Below are positions 53,183-61,418 of a stretch of DNA of 64,000 nt, piece by piece. The stretch's first letter is position 1; the number at the start of each line of letters is the position of its first letter. Made by a program: the position numbers and the translations under genes. Source of the stretch: Rothia mucilaginosa ATCC 25296 (GTDB lineage Bacteria; Actinomycetota; Actinomycetes; Actinomycetales; Micrococcaceae). The stretch is taken from positions 74,389 through 138,388 of the forward strand of contig NZ_ACVO01000004.1 of the NCBI RefSeq assembly GCF_000175615.1, in the 5' to 3' direction. The notes below the pieces were generated by a model that saw nothing but the letters and a program-made list of their open reading frames with translations, was not told where the DNA came from and searched no databases.

Positions 53183-55273
53183 ATGACCACCGGTCTTTAC
53201 CTCTCCGCTATGTCCCAGAACTCGGGCAAGTCCCTCGCAGCCCTGGGCCTAGTAGACTCCCTCATCAAGCGCGCAGACCGCGTCGGCTTCTTCCGCCCCG
53301 TCTTCGACGGCGCAACCATCGCCGACGACCCCATGGCACGCCTCATCCGTGAGCACTTCGGCCTGACCGAAGAGCAGGTCGGCGGCGCAGTCTCCATGAC
53401 CGACGCACTCGCACTCATCGCAGAAGGCGACACCGAAGAAATCTCCGCACGCGCAGTCTCCGCCTACGAAAAGGTCGCAGCAAACAGCGACGTCGTAATC
53501 GTCGACGGCGTCTACCTGCCCGCCAACGCGCTCTCAGTCGAATTCGACCTGAACGTCCAGATTGCCCGTGACCTCGGCCTGCCCGTCATCGCAATCGTCG
53601 GCGCACAAGAAGCAACCGTCGAAGAAGCAGTCACCGCAGTCGACGTGGCACGCACCGAACTGCTCGCCTCCAAGGCAGACCTGCTCGCAATCATCGTCGG
53701 CCGTGCAGAACCCGAACTGCGCGAAGAAATCGAGAACTCCGTCAAGCGCGGCGACGCAAACCTGCCCGTCTACGTACTGCCCGAAATCCCCGAGCTGAAC
53801 GCACCCACCGTCGGTGAAGTTGCCGAAGCCCTCAAGCTCGACACCGAAGGCATCAAGGCAGAAGACCTCAGCCGCGATATTCACGGCATCAAGGTCGCAG
53901 CAATGAACGTCTCCAACTTCCTGAACCAGTTCGTCGACGGCGACTTCGTTATCGTCCCCGGCGACCGTGCAGACATCGTTGCAGCAACCCTCGCATCCGC
54001 ACTGGCACCGACCTTCCCGGCACCCTCGGGCGTGCTACTCACCGGCGGTCTGGACGCACTGCCCGGCAAGAACACCGCAGTCGGCTCCCTCATCGACAAC
54101 GCACCGTTCCCCGTGCTGTCCACCACCAAGGACACCTTCAAGTCCGCACGCGCAGTCTCCCGCGTCCGCGGCGCCCTCGAAAGCGGCCACCAGCGCAAGC
54201 TCGCAGCAGCAATGGGCGGCTGGGACGAGCACGTCAACAAGGACGAACTGCTCGCACGCCTCGAAATTGAGCGCCCCGCATCCATGACCCCGCTGCGCTT
54301 CCTGCACAACCTCATCGAGACCGCACGCGCAAACCGCCGCTCCGTGGTCCTGCCCGAGGGTTACGACGTGCGAATCCTGCGTGCATCCGAAATCATTGCT
54401 CGCCGCGACTTCTGCGACCTGATCCTGCTCGGCAACCCCGCCAAGATCGCAGAGATTTGCCAGGCCGAAGGTATCGAACTGCCCAGCACCGTTCGTATCA
54501 TCGACATCGAAAACAACGAGTACACCGAGGACTTCGCAGCAACCTACGCTGAGCTGCGTGCACACAAGGGCGTCACCATTGAGGCTGCTCGCGAGCGCAT
54601 GACCGACCCCTCGTACTTCGGCACCATGCTGGTTTACAAGGGCATCGCCGACGGCATGGTTTCCGGTGCAGTGAACACCACCGCGAACACCATCCGCCCC
54701 TCGCTCGAGTTCATCAAGACCCGCCCCGGCACCAAGATCGTCTCCTCCGTCTTCCTGATGCTGATGGAAGACCGCGTTCTGGTCTACGGCGACTGCGCAG
54801 TGAACCCGAACCCCAACGCAGAGCAGCTCGCCGACATCGCGAAGGCATCCGCGGAGACTGCACGCCAGTTCGGCGTGACCCCCAAGGTTGCTATGCTGTC
54901 CTACTCGACCGGCACCTCCGGCGCTGGCGCAGACGTGGACGTTGTGCGTGAGGCAACCGAGCTCGTGCGCGCATCGAACCCCGACTTCGCGGTTGAGGGC
55001 CCGATCCAGTACGACGCTGCTTCGAACATGTCCATTGCGTCGACCAAGCTGCCCGGCAGCGAGGTCGCTGGTCAGGCTACCGTGTTCGTCTTCCCCGACC
55101 TGAACACCGGTAACAACACCTACAAGGCTGTTCAGCAGTCTTCGGGTGCTGCCGCTGTGGGCCCGGTTCTGCAGGGTCTGCGTAAGCCCGTGAACGACCT
55201 GTCGCGCGGTACCACCGTTGAGGACATCATCAACACCGTTGCGATCACCGCAATTCAGGCACAGAGCCTGTAG
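53183..55273 (+). CDS. pta: phosphate acetyltransferase
   Basis: Converts acetyl-CoA and phosphate to acetyl phosphate, the partner of AckA. The 696-residue long form has an N-terminal P-loop-like BioD-type domain (MSQNSGKSLAALGLVDSL), a DRTGG domain in the middle (about 210-320) and the catalytic C-terminal PTA_PTB domain with KGIADGMVSGAVNTTANTI and SYSTGTSGAGADVD. ATG 53183 follows AAGGACAG. Strikingly C-rich codon use in the first half suggests high expression. It is unlinked to ackA. Confidence 0.95.
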   Translation: MTTGLYLSAMSQNSGKSLAALGLVDSLIKRADRVGFFRPVFDGATIADDPMARLIREHFGLTEEQVGGAVSMTDALALIAEGDTEEISARAVSAYEKVAANSDVVIVDGVYLPANALSVEFDLNVQIARDLGLPVIAIVGAQEATVEEAVTAVDVARTELLASKADLLAIIVGRAEPELREEIENSVKRGDANLPVYVLPEIPELNAPTVGEVAEALKLDTEGIKAEDLSRDIHGIKVAAMNVSNFLNQFVDGDFVIVPGDRADIVAATLASALAPTFPAPSGVLLTGGLDALPGKNTAVGSLIDNAPFPVLSTTKDTFKSARAVSRVRGALESGHQRKLAAAMGGWDEHVNKDELLARLEIERPASMTPLRFLHNLIETARANRRSVVLPEGYDVRILRASEIIARRDFCDLILLGNPAKIAEICQAEGIELPSTVRIIDIENNEYTEDFAATYAELRAHKGVTIEAARERMTDPSYFGTMLVYKGIADGMVSGAVNTTANTIRPSLEFIKTRPGTKIVSSVFLMLMEDRVLVYGDCAVNPNPNAEQLADIAKASAETARQFGVTPKVAMLSYSTGTSGAGADVDVVREATELVRASNPDFAVEGPIQYDAASNMSIASTKLPGSEVAGQATVFVFPDLNTGNNTYKAVQQSSGAAAVGPVLQGLRKPVNDLSRGTTVEDIINTVAITAIQAQSL

Positions 55274-55322
55274 GGTGCACGCGGCGCTGTAGCGTGAAGG
55301 CTGCGGCATTCCGTTGATATAG

Positions 55323-55383
55323 AAATCTCCCGCACTGGGCGGGGCATGCCTTGGAGGTGTGCTCCACCCGGTGCGGGAGATTT
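55323..55383 (+). terminator. terminator after pta
   Basis: AAATCTCCCGCAC pairs with GTGCGGGAGATTT, followed by a TTTTTG tail on the plus strand; inner bases also pair. It begins 50 nt after the stop. Confidence 0.88.
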
Positions 55384-55423
55384 TTTGTAATTACAGGGAT
55401 TTTTTTGGGGGCCGCTCCCCCGG

Positions 55424-55873
55424 TTAGTCTTTGCGGCGGGCGGGATATGCTCGGTCGAGGCGCACATAGTTAATCACGCCAAGAACAGCCATACCCACGG
55501 CGGTCAGAACCGAGTCGAGGGCGGGCGGGAAAAGCCAGGTGAGCCCCGCCTCCACGGTGTAAGCGATGAGGCGGCAGACAAGGTAGGCACACGCCGCCAC
55601 GAAGAGCGCGTAGGCGACGATAATGCCGACCGCGCGGGGCTCATAGCCTTCTCGCCGGGCACGGAGGGCGGCACCCAGCGCGTTACCCAGATACAGGGCG
55701 AGAGCACCGACGACGACCGCGGCGGTGAGGGCACCGTCGAGGAGCGTGCGCGGGGTCAACGGTGCGGTGCCTGCCTCATAGAAGAGGTTGAGGATGCGCA
55801 CCGCGGCGTAGGCGTAGCAGAAGATGACTGCCGCGCGGATGGTGAGGGGTAGGTTGGTCCAGAAGGTTTTCAT
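55424..55873 (-). CDS. small membrane protein, unknown function
   Basis: 149 residues from ATG 55873 (AAGGGG upstream). About four hydrophobic helices (12-33, 45-65, 85-108 and 117-137) and a basic tail (RLDRAYPARRKD). No family recognised. It converges on pta. Confidence 0.6.
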   Translation of the reverse strand: MKTFWTNLPLTIRAAVIFCYAYAAVRILNLFYEAGTAPLTPRTLLDGALTAAVVVGALALYLGNALGAALRARREGYEPRAVGIIVAYALFVAACAYLVCRLIAYTVEAGLTWLFPPALDSVLTAVGMAVLGVINYVRLDRAYPARRKD

Positions 55874-56023
55874 GCGGCCCCTTTCGAGGTGGAGGGCGGG
55901 CTTCTGTCTGAGTGTTACCCCAAGGATACCTAAAAACACCGGTGTGTGATGTGAATCAATAGCGTTTGGGCTGGTGTGTTCTGCGTGCGGGGCGGGGTGT
56001 TTGGTGCGCCGAGTTTAATCGCC

Positions 56024-56088
56024 GAGAAGCCACATGTGTTTCGAAAAGCAACATGTTAGGTGGCTTCTCGAAACACATGTGGCTTTTC
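56024..56088. repeat. 65-bp near-perfect inverted repeat upstream of the DUF3427 helicase
   Basis: Arms of 26 bp at 56024-56049 and 56063-56088 match as complements except for two positions; both contain CACATGTG, and the 13-bp centre contains AACATGTT. It lies 113 bp before the start codon. Nothing else is visible in the gap 55874-56200. Confidence 0.75.
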
Positions 56089-56200
56089 GAGGAGAAGACG
56101 GGTAGAGAATTTTTGTAATTACAGGATTCCACCACCCCTACCCCGTGAGCCGGTGACCACCCAAGCAGCGGCAAACCGCCCGGGCTGCTAGGCTGCTGCT

Positions 56201-59200
56201 ATGACCACGACTGACGAAACCCTCCCCCTGGGACTCTACGAACACCTCAAGAGCACCTCACTCATGGGCCGTACCATCCCCGAAGGCGCGCAATGGCAGG
56301 AAGAAATCCTCCAAAAAGACGACTACAACATCCCCGAACTGCTCACCCAGTTCTTCGCCACCCAGCTGGCCCCCGCCCTCGAAAGCCTCAAAACCCCCGC
56401 AGACCAGGTGGAACTCATCAACCGCATGATGGAGCTCCTACCGCAGGATGCCGAAGAGCAGAACGATTCGTTGCTGACCGATGACGATAGCAACGTAATT
56501 CAGATGCGCGAGCTCACTCTCACTGACGCAAAAACTACGCGCCCCGATATTCCTCTGAGCGACGTTGCTCTGATGACGAATACTTCTAAAGACCTGAATC
56601 TCAATACTGAAATTCAGAAAGAATTAGAAAGTGCAGACCGTGTAGATTTGCTCTGCTCATTTCTTAAAATGTCCGGCGTTAATAGTTTGAGTGAGCAGCT
56701 TAAAGCTATTAAAAATCGCGGTATCCCTTTCCGCATTATTACCACCACCTACATGGGCGCAACCGACCGCAAGGCTATCGACCGCCTCGTCGAAGAGTAC
56801 GGCGCGGAGGTGAAAATCAGCTACCAGGGCGACAGCACCCGCCTGCACGCGAAGGCCTGGCTGTTCCACCGCAATACTGGCATGTCCACCGGCTATGTGG
56901 GCAGCTCGAACCTGTCCAGTGCCGCGCTCACTGACGGCCTGGAGTGGAATGTTCGCATCTCTAACCCAATTACACCCGGCCTGATCCGCCAGTTTGAAGG
57001 CCTGTTTGAAAGCTACTGGAAGAGCGGTGATTTCACCTCTTACACCGCCTCTGACAAGGAGAAACAGGAGCTCGACACTGCCCTGGCCAAGGCGGATATT
57101 ACCGGCCGTAAAAGCAAGGGCCTGGAGTACGATATCGACTCGTCTCTACTGGATGTGCACCCGTTCCCGCATCAGGTGCGCATGCTTGAAGAAATGCAGA
57201 ACGCTCGTTCTAAGGGTCGTCACCGCAACCTCGCCGTGGCTGCAACCGGCACCGGCAAAACTGTGTTCTCGGCTCTCGATTACAGGCGCCTCTGCGAGCA
57301 GTCCGGCAAAAAGCTAAAGCTGCTTTTTATTGCGCACCGCAAAGAAATTCTTGACCAGGCGCGCCGCACTTTCGGCGACGTCATGCTTAAAGGTAATTTC
57401 GGTGAGCTCCTGACCGGCGGTAAAAAGCCTGAATATAATGAGGCTGTTTTTGCCACCATTCAAACCTTGTCAGGTGCCGCCCTCGAAAATTATGCACCGG
57501 ACTATTTCGACGTCATCATCATGGACGAATGCCACCACATTAAGGCCGCCAGCTGGGACAAAGTTTTCAACTATTTTGAGCCCCGCGAATTTATTGGCCT
57601 GACCGCAACCCCCGAGCGAGAAGACGGAGTGAACATCGCCGACAAGTACTTTGACGGCTACGTGGCGACCTCAATCCGCCTGTGGGACGCACTCGAAGAC
57701 CACCTCCTCGTACCCTTCCAGTACTTCGGTATTGCCGATGGCACCGACCTGCGCCGCATCAACGTTCGGGGCGGCAAATACGACGAAAACGCCCTTGAGA
57801 ACCTGTACACCAAGGACGAGGCTGAACGCCGCCTGCGCATCATCGTGGAGGAGCTACGCGAGAAGGTCGACAACCCCCTGCGCATGAAGGCGCTCGGCTT
57901 CTGCGTGAGCGTGAAGCACGCCGAATACATGGCGCAGAAATTCAACGAGGTGGGTATTCCCGCCGACTTCTTGGTCGGTACAGATTCCGCCGAGCGCCGC
58001 GCCGAGGTCATGAAAAACCTTGCAGACGAAGCGCACGAGCTGACCACGATCTTCACCGTGGACCTGTTCAACGAGGGCGTCGATATTCCGAGCGTCGACA
58101 CCCTCCTGATGCTACGCCCCACCCAGTCGCTCACCCTCTTCCTGCAGCAGTTGGGCCGCGGTCTGCGCCGTGCACCATTGAAGTCTGTTCTGACGGTCCT
58201 CGACTTCGTGGGACACCAGAACAAGAACTTCATGATTCACAGCAAGTACCGCGCCTTTGCACGACAGGGTACCCTGACCGAGCAGGACATTGAGAGCCCT
58301 GAACTGCCGGCCGGCTGCCACTTCCACCTGGACGAGCTGACTCAGAAGCAGGTCATCAAGAAGATTCGCGAGTCCCTACGCATGAACCAGAACGCCCTCA
58401 TCGACACCGCAAAGAGCTACCTGGAAGATATACGCCGAAACTCCACGGAACCCGATATTCGCCCCACCGTCATTGACTTCATCAACCGCTACGGATTGGG
58501 ACTGCCGCAGATTTACGGCCGTAGCAGCAAGGTGACCCTGCCCGGTGTCGCTAAGCCCGTCGCAACGACCTGGACCAGCCTCCAAGCCGCAAGTGGACTG
58601 TACCCCGACCTGGTGGTTCCCTTCCAGGACAACGTGGCCGTCGAGACGAATAAGCGCGTCAAGGCACTCACACACGTGCACGATACGTTCCGCATTAACG
58701 CATACCTGGAGCTGCTGAACACGGACATCCTGGAACAGGACATGACCGAAGAACAGCGCCGCCACGCATGGATGCTCCTGTTCTCCATCTGGCCGAAGGC
58801 CAAGTGGGACGGTTCTTCTGAGAAGTTTAGCCTCAACGAAGGCCTGGCGACTCTGCGTAAGAACCGCGGCATGCTGCAGGAGATGGAGAGCGTATGGAAC
58901 TTCAACGCCGGTACGGATACCACCTCCACCCTGCCGCTCTTTGAGGGTGAAGGCGTCCCCCTGCGCACTCACGCCCTCTACTCCCGCGAGGAACTATTCG
59001 CCGGACTGGGCGGCCAGGAGGAGAACTTCAAAGTACCCGGCGGCGTGGTCAACGGTGTTGTACCCTTCGACCCGACGAACACCACCGCGCTACTGGTGAC
59101 GCTGGAGAAATCTGAGAAGCACTTCTCCCCGGCCACCATGTACAAGGACTACGCCATCAGCACTGACGAGTTCGCATGGGATTCGCAGAGCGCGACAACC

Positions 59201-59428
59201 CCCGAAAGTCCGACGGGTCAGCTCTTCCAACACCACGAGGAGCGAGGCCGACGCATCGTGCTCTTCGCCCGCCAGCACAGGGAGAATAGGCTCGGCCCCG
59301 AACCCTACATGTGCCTGGGCACCGTGAAATACATTTCTCACGAGGGTTCTAAGCCGATGCATATTCGCTGGTCGTTGGACCGGCCGATGCCGGCGTCCAT
59401 GTTCCAGATCGCGAAGATTGCCTCGTAG
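56201..59428 (+). CDS. PLD-nuclease/DEAD-box helicase/DUF3427 protein
   Basis: 1075 residues. An N-terminal phospholipase-D-type domain (about 95-280) has the HxK motif at His216-Lys218 (RLHAKAWLF) and GSSNLSSAAL. A superfamily II helicase follows: Walker A ATGTGKT (348-354), DECHH (442-446), GLTATPER, then the C-terminal helicase lobe with LFNEGVDIPSVD and QLGRGLRRA. The last 300 residues fit DUF3427. Such proteins bind and possibly cut DNA; members are scattered and often accessory, so a role in defence or repair is plausible but not shown. Codon use in 56480-56730 shifts to AT-rich, suggesting a patch of different origin. Confidence 0.85.
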   Translation: MTTTDETLPLGLYEHLKSTSLMGRTIPEGAQWQEEILQKDDYNIPELLTQFFATQLAPALESLKTPADQVELINRMMELLPQDAEEQNDSLLTDDDSNVIQMRELTLTDAKTTRPDIPLSDVALMTNTSKDLNLNTEIQKELESADRVDLLCSFLKMSGVNSLSEQLKAIKNRGIPFRIITTTYMGATDRKAIDRLVEEYGAEVKISYQGDSTRLHAKAWLFHRNTGMSTGYVGSSNLSSAALTDGLEWNVRISNPITPGLIRQFEGLFESYWKSGDFTSYTASDKEKQELDTALAKADITGRKSKGLEYDIDSSLLDVHPFPHQVRMLEEMQNARSKGRHRNLAVAATGTGKTVFSALDYRRLCEQSGKKLKLLFIAHRKEILDQARRTFGDVMLKGNFGELLTGGKKPEYNEAVFATIQTLSGAALENYAPDYFDVIIMDECHHIKAASWDKVFNYFEPREFIGLTATPEREDGVNIADKYFDGYVATSIRLWDALEDHLLVPFQYFGIADGTDLRRINVRGGKYDENALENLYTKDEAERRLRIIVEELREKVDNPLRMKALGFCVSVKHAEYMAQKFNEVGIPADFLVGTDSAERRAEVMKNLADEAHELTTIFTVDLFNEGVDIPSVDTLLMLRPTQSLTLFLQQLGRGLRRAPLKSVLTVLDFVGHQNKNFMIHSKYRAFARQGTLTEQDIESPELPAGCHFHLDELTQKQVIKKIRESLRMNQNALIDTAKSYLEDIRRNSTEPDIRPTVIDFINRYGLGLPQIYGRSSKVTLPGVAKPVATTWTSLQAASGLYPDLVVPFQDNVAVETNKRVKALTHVHDTFRINAYLELLNTDILEQDMTEEQRRHAWMLLFSIWPKAKWDGSSEKFSLNEGLATLRKNRGMLQEMESVWNFNAGTDTTSTLPLFEGEGVPLRTHALYSREELFAGLGGQEENFKVPGGVVNGVVPFDPTNTTALLVTLEKSEKHFSPATMYKDYAISTDEFAWDSQSATTPESPTGQLFQHHEERGRRIVLFARQHRENRLGPEPYMCLGTVKYISHEGSKPMHIRWSLDRPMPASMFQIAKIAS

Positions 59429-59507
59429 GTCGTAAATAACCGCAGCAGGCGGCCCCGGATGTTTGAACATTCAGGGCCGCCTGTTTCATATGGACTACTC
59501 AGTGCCG

Positions 59508-59640
59508 GTGAAAATTCGGTAATGACCTAGCAATTTCAGTCATGACTTAGCGTCTTTGGTAATGGTTAAAACCCCAGCCTGAAGTCACTAACCCATTACC
59601 GAAAAAGCTAAACCATAACCGGCCCACACCTACCTGGTGC
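59508..59640. repeat. dyad-rich intergenic repeat, copy A1
   Basis: 133 bp, almost identical to 59767-59899 (259-bp offset). The core GTCTTTGGTAATGGTTAAAA is followed by GAAGTCACTAACCCATTACC; GGTAATGG(T)T and AACC(C)ATTACC pair as a stem. Lies in the 678-bp gap between the helicase and csoR. Confidence 0.85.
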
Positions 59641-59644
59641 ATCC

Positions 59645-59755
59645 GGAGATTCGGTCATGGGTTACGGATTTGTGCCATAGGTTAGCGTCTTTGGTCGTAG
59701 TTAAAAACCATGGTCGAAGACATTAAACTACGACCAAATTTCTGCGAAGGCTCCA
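59645..59755. repeat. dyad-rich intergenic repeat, copy B (diverged)
   Basis: Shares GTCTTTGGTCGTAGTTAAAA with the others, but the stem is TTTGGTCGTAGTT pairing with AAACTACGACCAAA: different bases, pairing kept. Confidence 0.75.
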
Positions 59756-59766
59756 CCTCCACACAG

Positions 59767-59899
59767 GTGAAAATTCGGTAATGACCTAGCAATTTCAGTC
59801 ATGACTTAGCGTCTTTGGTAATGGTTAAAACCCCAGCCTGAAGTCACTAACCCATTACCGAAAAACCTAAACCATAACCAGCACCCGCCTACCTGGTGT
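59767..59899. repeat. dyad-rich intergenic repeat, copy A2
   Basis: Second copy of 59508-59640, differing only near its right end (AACCTAAACC for AGCTAAACC). Confidence 0.85.
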
Positions 59900-59933
59900 A
59901 TTCGGGGTCGCCTACTTTTTAGACAGAGGTTTT

Positions 59934-59994
59934 CGATAGGTTAGTGTCTTCGCCGTGGGTCTTTAACCCGCAGTGAAAACACTAACCTATCGAC
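59934..59994. repeat. dyad-rich intergenic repeat, copy C (diverged)
   Basis: TCGATAGGTTAGTGT (59934-59948) pairs perfectly with ACACTAACCTATCGA (59980-59994). Two more half-sites (CCTATCGAAG, CCTATCGAC) follow up to about 60030. Confidence 0.8.
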
Positions 59995-60076
59995 AGGGCC
60001 GTAACCTATCGAAGAATCCCCCTATCGACAAACCCCCGCCCCCATACCGCGTAACAACCCGTAACACCCCCTTGCG

Positions 60077-60097
60077 GTATACCCCCATAGGGTATAC
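60077..60097. promoter_or_regulatory. CsoR-type copper operator
   Basis: GTATACCC-CCATA-GGGTATAC, a perfect 8-bp dyad, ends 10 bp before the csoR start codon. The G/C-rich half-sites with a central A/T step match known CsoR operators, so the operon is probably autorepressed and induced by Cu(I). Confidence 0.85.
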
Positions 60098-60106
60098 ACT
60101 TAAGCC

Positions 60107-60532
60107 ATGGAAACCACTAGCAATCAGTGCTGCCACAGCACATCCACCCAGGTCAGCACCGCATCCGGCGCCCCCACTGAGGAGCCCACCGAGGCGCACA
60201 CCGGCGCATGCTGCAGCGGCGAGGCACCCGAAACCCAGCACGGCTACACCTCCAACAAAGAGGCGCACCTCAAGCGCCTGCGCCGCATCGAAGGGCAGGT
60301 CCGCGGCATCGCCCGCATGGTCGACGAAGATAAATACTGCATCGACATCCTCACCCAGGTTGCTGCGGTCTCCAAGGCGCTCCACGCCGTCTCCCTGAAC
60401 CTGCTCGAAGAGCACATCGGCCACTGCGTGACCGGCGCCGCCATCGAATCCGAACGCACCGGCGACCCGACCATCGCAGAGGCCAAGGTCAAAGAGGCAA
60501 CCGCCGCGATCTCCCGCCTCATGCGCAGCTAA
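60107..60532 (+). CDS. csoR: copper-sensing transcriptional repressor CsoR
   Basis: 141 residues of the DUF156/CsoR family. The copper ligands are Cys78, His103 and Cys107 (spacing 25 and 4, the same as in the characterised CsoR). Copper binding makes it leave DNA and opens the operon. The first 45 residues, ahead of the family core, are an unusual extension with two CC pairs (QCCHS, ACCSG) that might add metal binding. It heads csoR-copZ-unknown-copA on one strand and lies just after its own operator. Confidence 0.92.
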   Translation: METTSNQCCHSTSTQVSTASGAPTEEPTEAHTGACCSGEAPETQHGYTSNKEAHLKRLRRIEGQVRGIARMVDEDKYCIDILTQVAAVSKALHAVSLNLLEEHIGHCVTGAAIESERTGDPTIAEAKVKEATAAISRLMRS

Positions 60533-60592
60533 ACGCGCCGCAAACCACTCGGCGACCCCAAGTTTTCAACCCATTACCGAAAGGAAATCATC

Positions 60593-60808
60593 ATGAGCAC
60601 CACCACCGTTAAGGCAACCGGCCTGACCTGCAACCACTGCGCTATGAGCGTCAGCGAAGAGATCAGCGAAGTTCCCGGCGTGACCGGCGTGAACGTGGAC
60701 GTCGTCAAGGACGGCGTCTCCACCGTGACCATCGAGCACGAGGGCACCCTTAACACCCAGGCTGTTGCAGACGCTATCGTGGAGGCTGGCTTCACCCCCG
60801 CCGTCTAG
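60593..60808 (+). CDS. copZ: copper chaperone CopZ (heavy-metal-associated domain)
   Basis: 71 residues, a single ferredoxin-like metal domain with the Cu(I) site GLTCNHC (Cys13, Cys16). It should carry copper to CopA and protect the cytosol. ATG 60593 follows AAAGGAA by several bases. Its leader (60569-60583) shares the 15-mer AACCCATTACCGAAA with the intergenic repeats upstream of csoR. Confidence 0.92.
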   Translation: MSTTTVKATGLTCNHCAMSVSEEISEVPGVTGVNVDVVKDGVSTVTIEHEGTLNTQAVADAIVEAGFTPAV

Positions 60809-60837
60809 CGCGGCAGCCGGCTCGATTAGGAGTCATC

Positions 60838-61224
60838 ATGGCTTACCCTCCGCAGTACATTGCGATGGTTGTTGGCGCGGTTCGCACCCTTGTCGGCGCC
60901 GAAAACATGCACCTGCGCGACGCGATCACTCGCGTGGCCAGGCAGATGAATCTGGATGCGGCGCTGGTCGATTCGTGGGTGAAGCAGAGCCCCGAATATA
61001 CGGCACGTGAGGATGCGCCCGGTGCGGCGCGACGTAGCGGCACGAGCGCGAATAAGCGTTCCGCCGAGCACGAGCAGGGCGTGAAGGCGCGTGAGAAGGC
61101 GAACGCTTCGCCGTTCCCGCGGGCTGCCGTGAAACGTGCCTACGGTGTGTCTGATCGTGGCGCGAAGGTGACCGGTATTCGTCCGCATACGAGCAGGCCG
61201 GATGGGTTGCCCGGCGACCACTAA
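60838..61224 (+). CDS. unknown protein in the copper operon
   Basis: 128 residues, basic, starting MAYPPQYIAMVVGAVRTLVG with a helical N-terminal half and a disordered-looking C-terminal half rich in Arg, Lys, Gly and Ala. No cysteines and no obvious metal site. It lies 29 nt after copZ and so is probably cotranscribed. I cannot name a family. Confidence 0.65.
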   Translation: MAYPPQYIAMVVGAVRTLVGAENMHLRDAITRVARQMNLDAALVDSWVKQSPEYTAREDAPGAARRSGTSANKRSAEHEQGVKAREKANASPFPRAAVKRAYGVSDRGAKVTGIRPHTSRPDGLPGDH

Positions 61225-61418
61225 GCCGCCGTAGCATTACTCCCGCCGCCACGTTTTCAGCCTCGCGGTTTTACCCGCAGCTTTCGCCCTCGCGCGCGTT
61301 CGATGCCGCGTCCCGATACTGCACCATACACCGTCCGGGGCGGGGTCCTTCGGGGCCCCTCCCCCGGCTTGGTGTACCTTTTTTCTACCCTCCCGTTTTT
61401 GAGTTTTGAGGAAGTATT

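Noticed and set aside
59508-59994. CRISPR array
   Set aside because: The repeats are long, diverged, dyad-rich and few; there are no uniform spacers and no cas genes.
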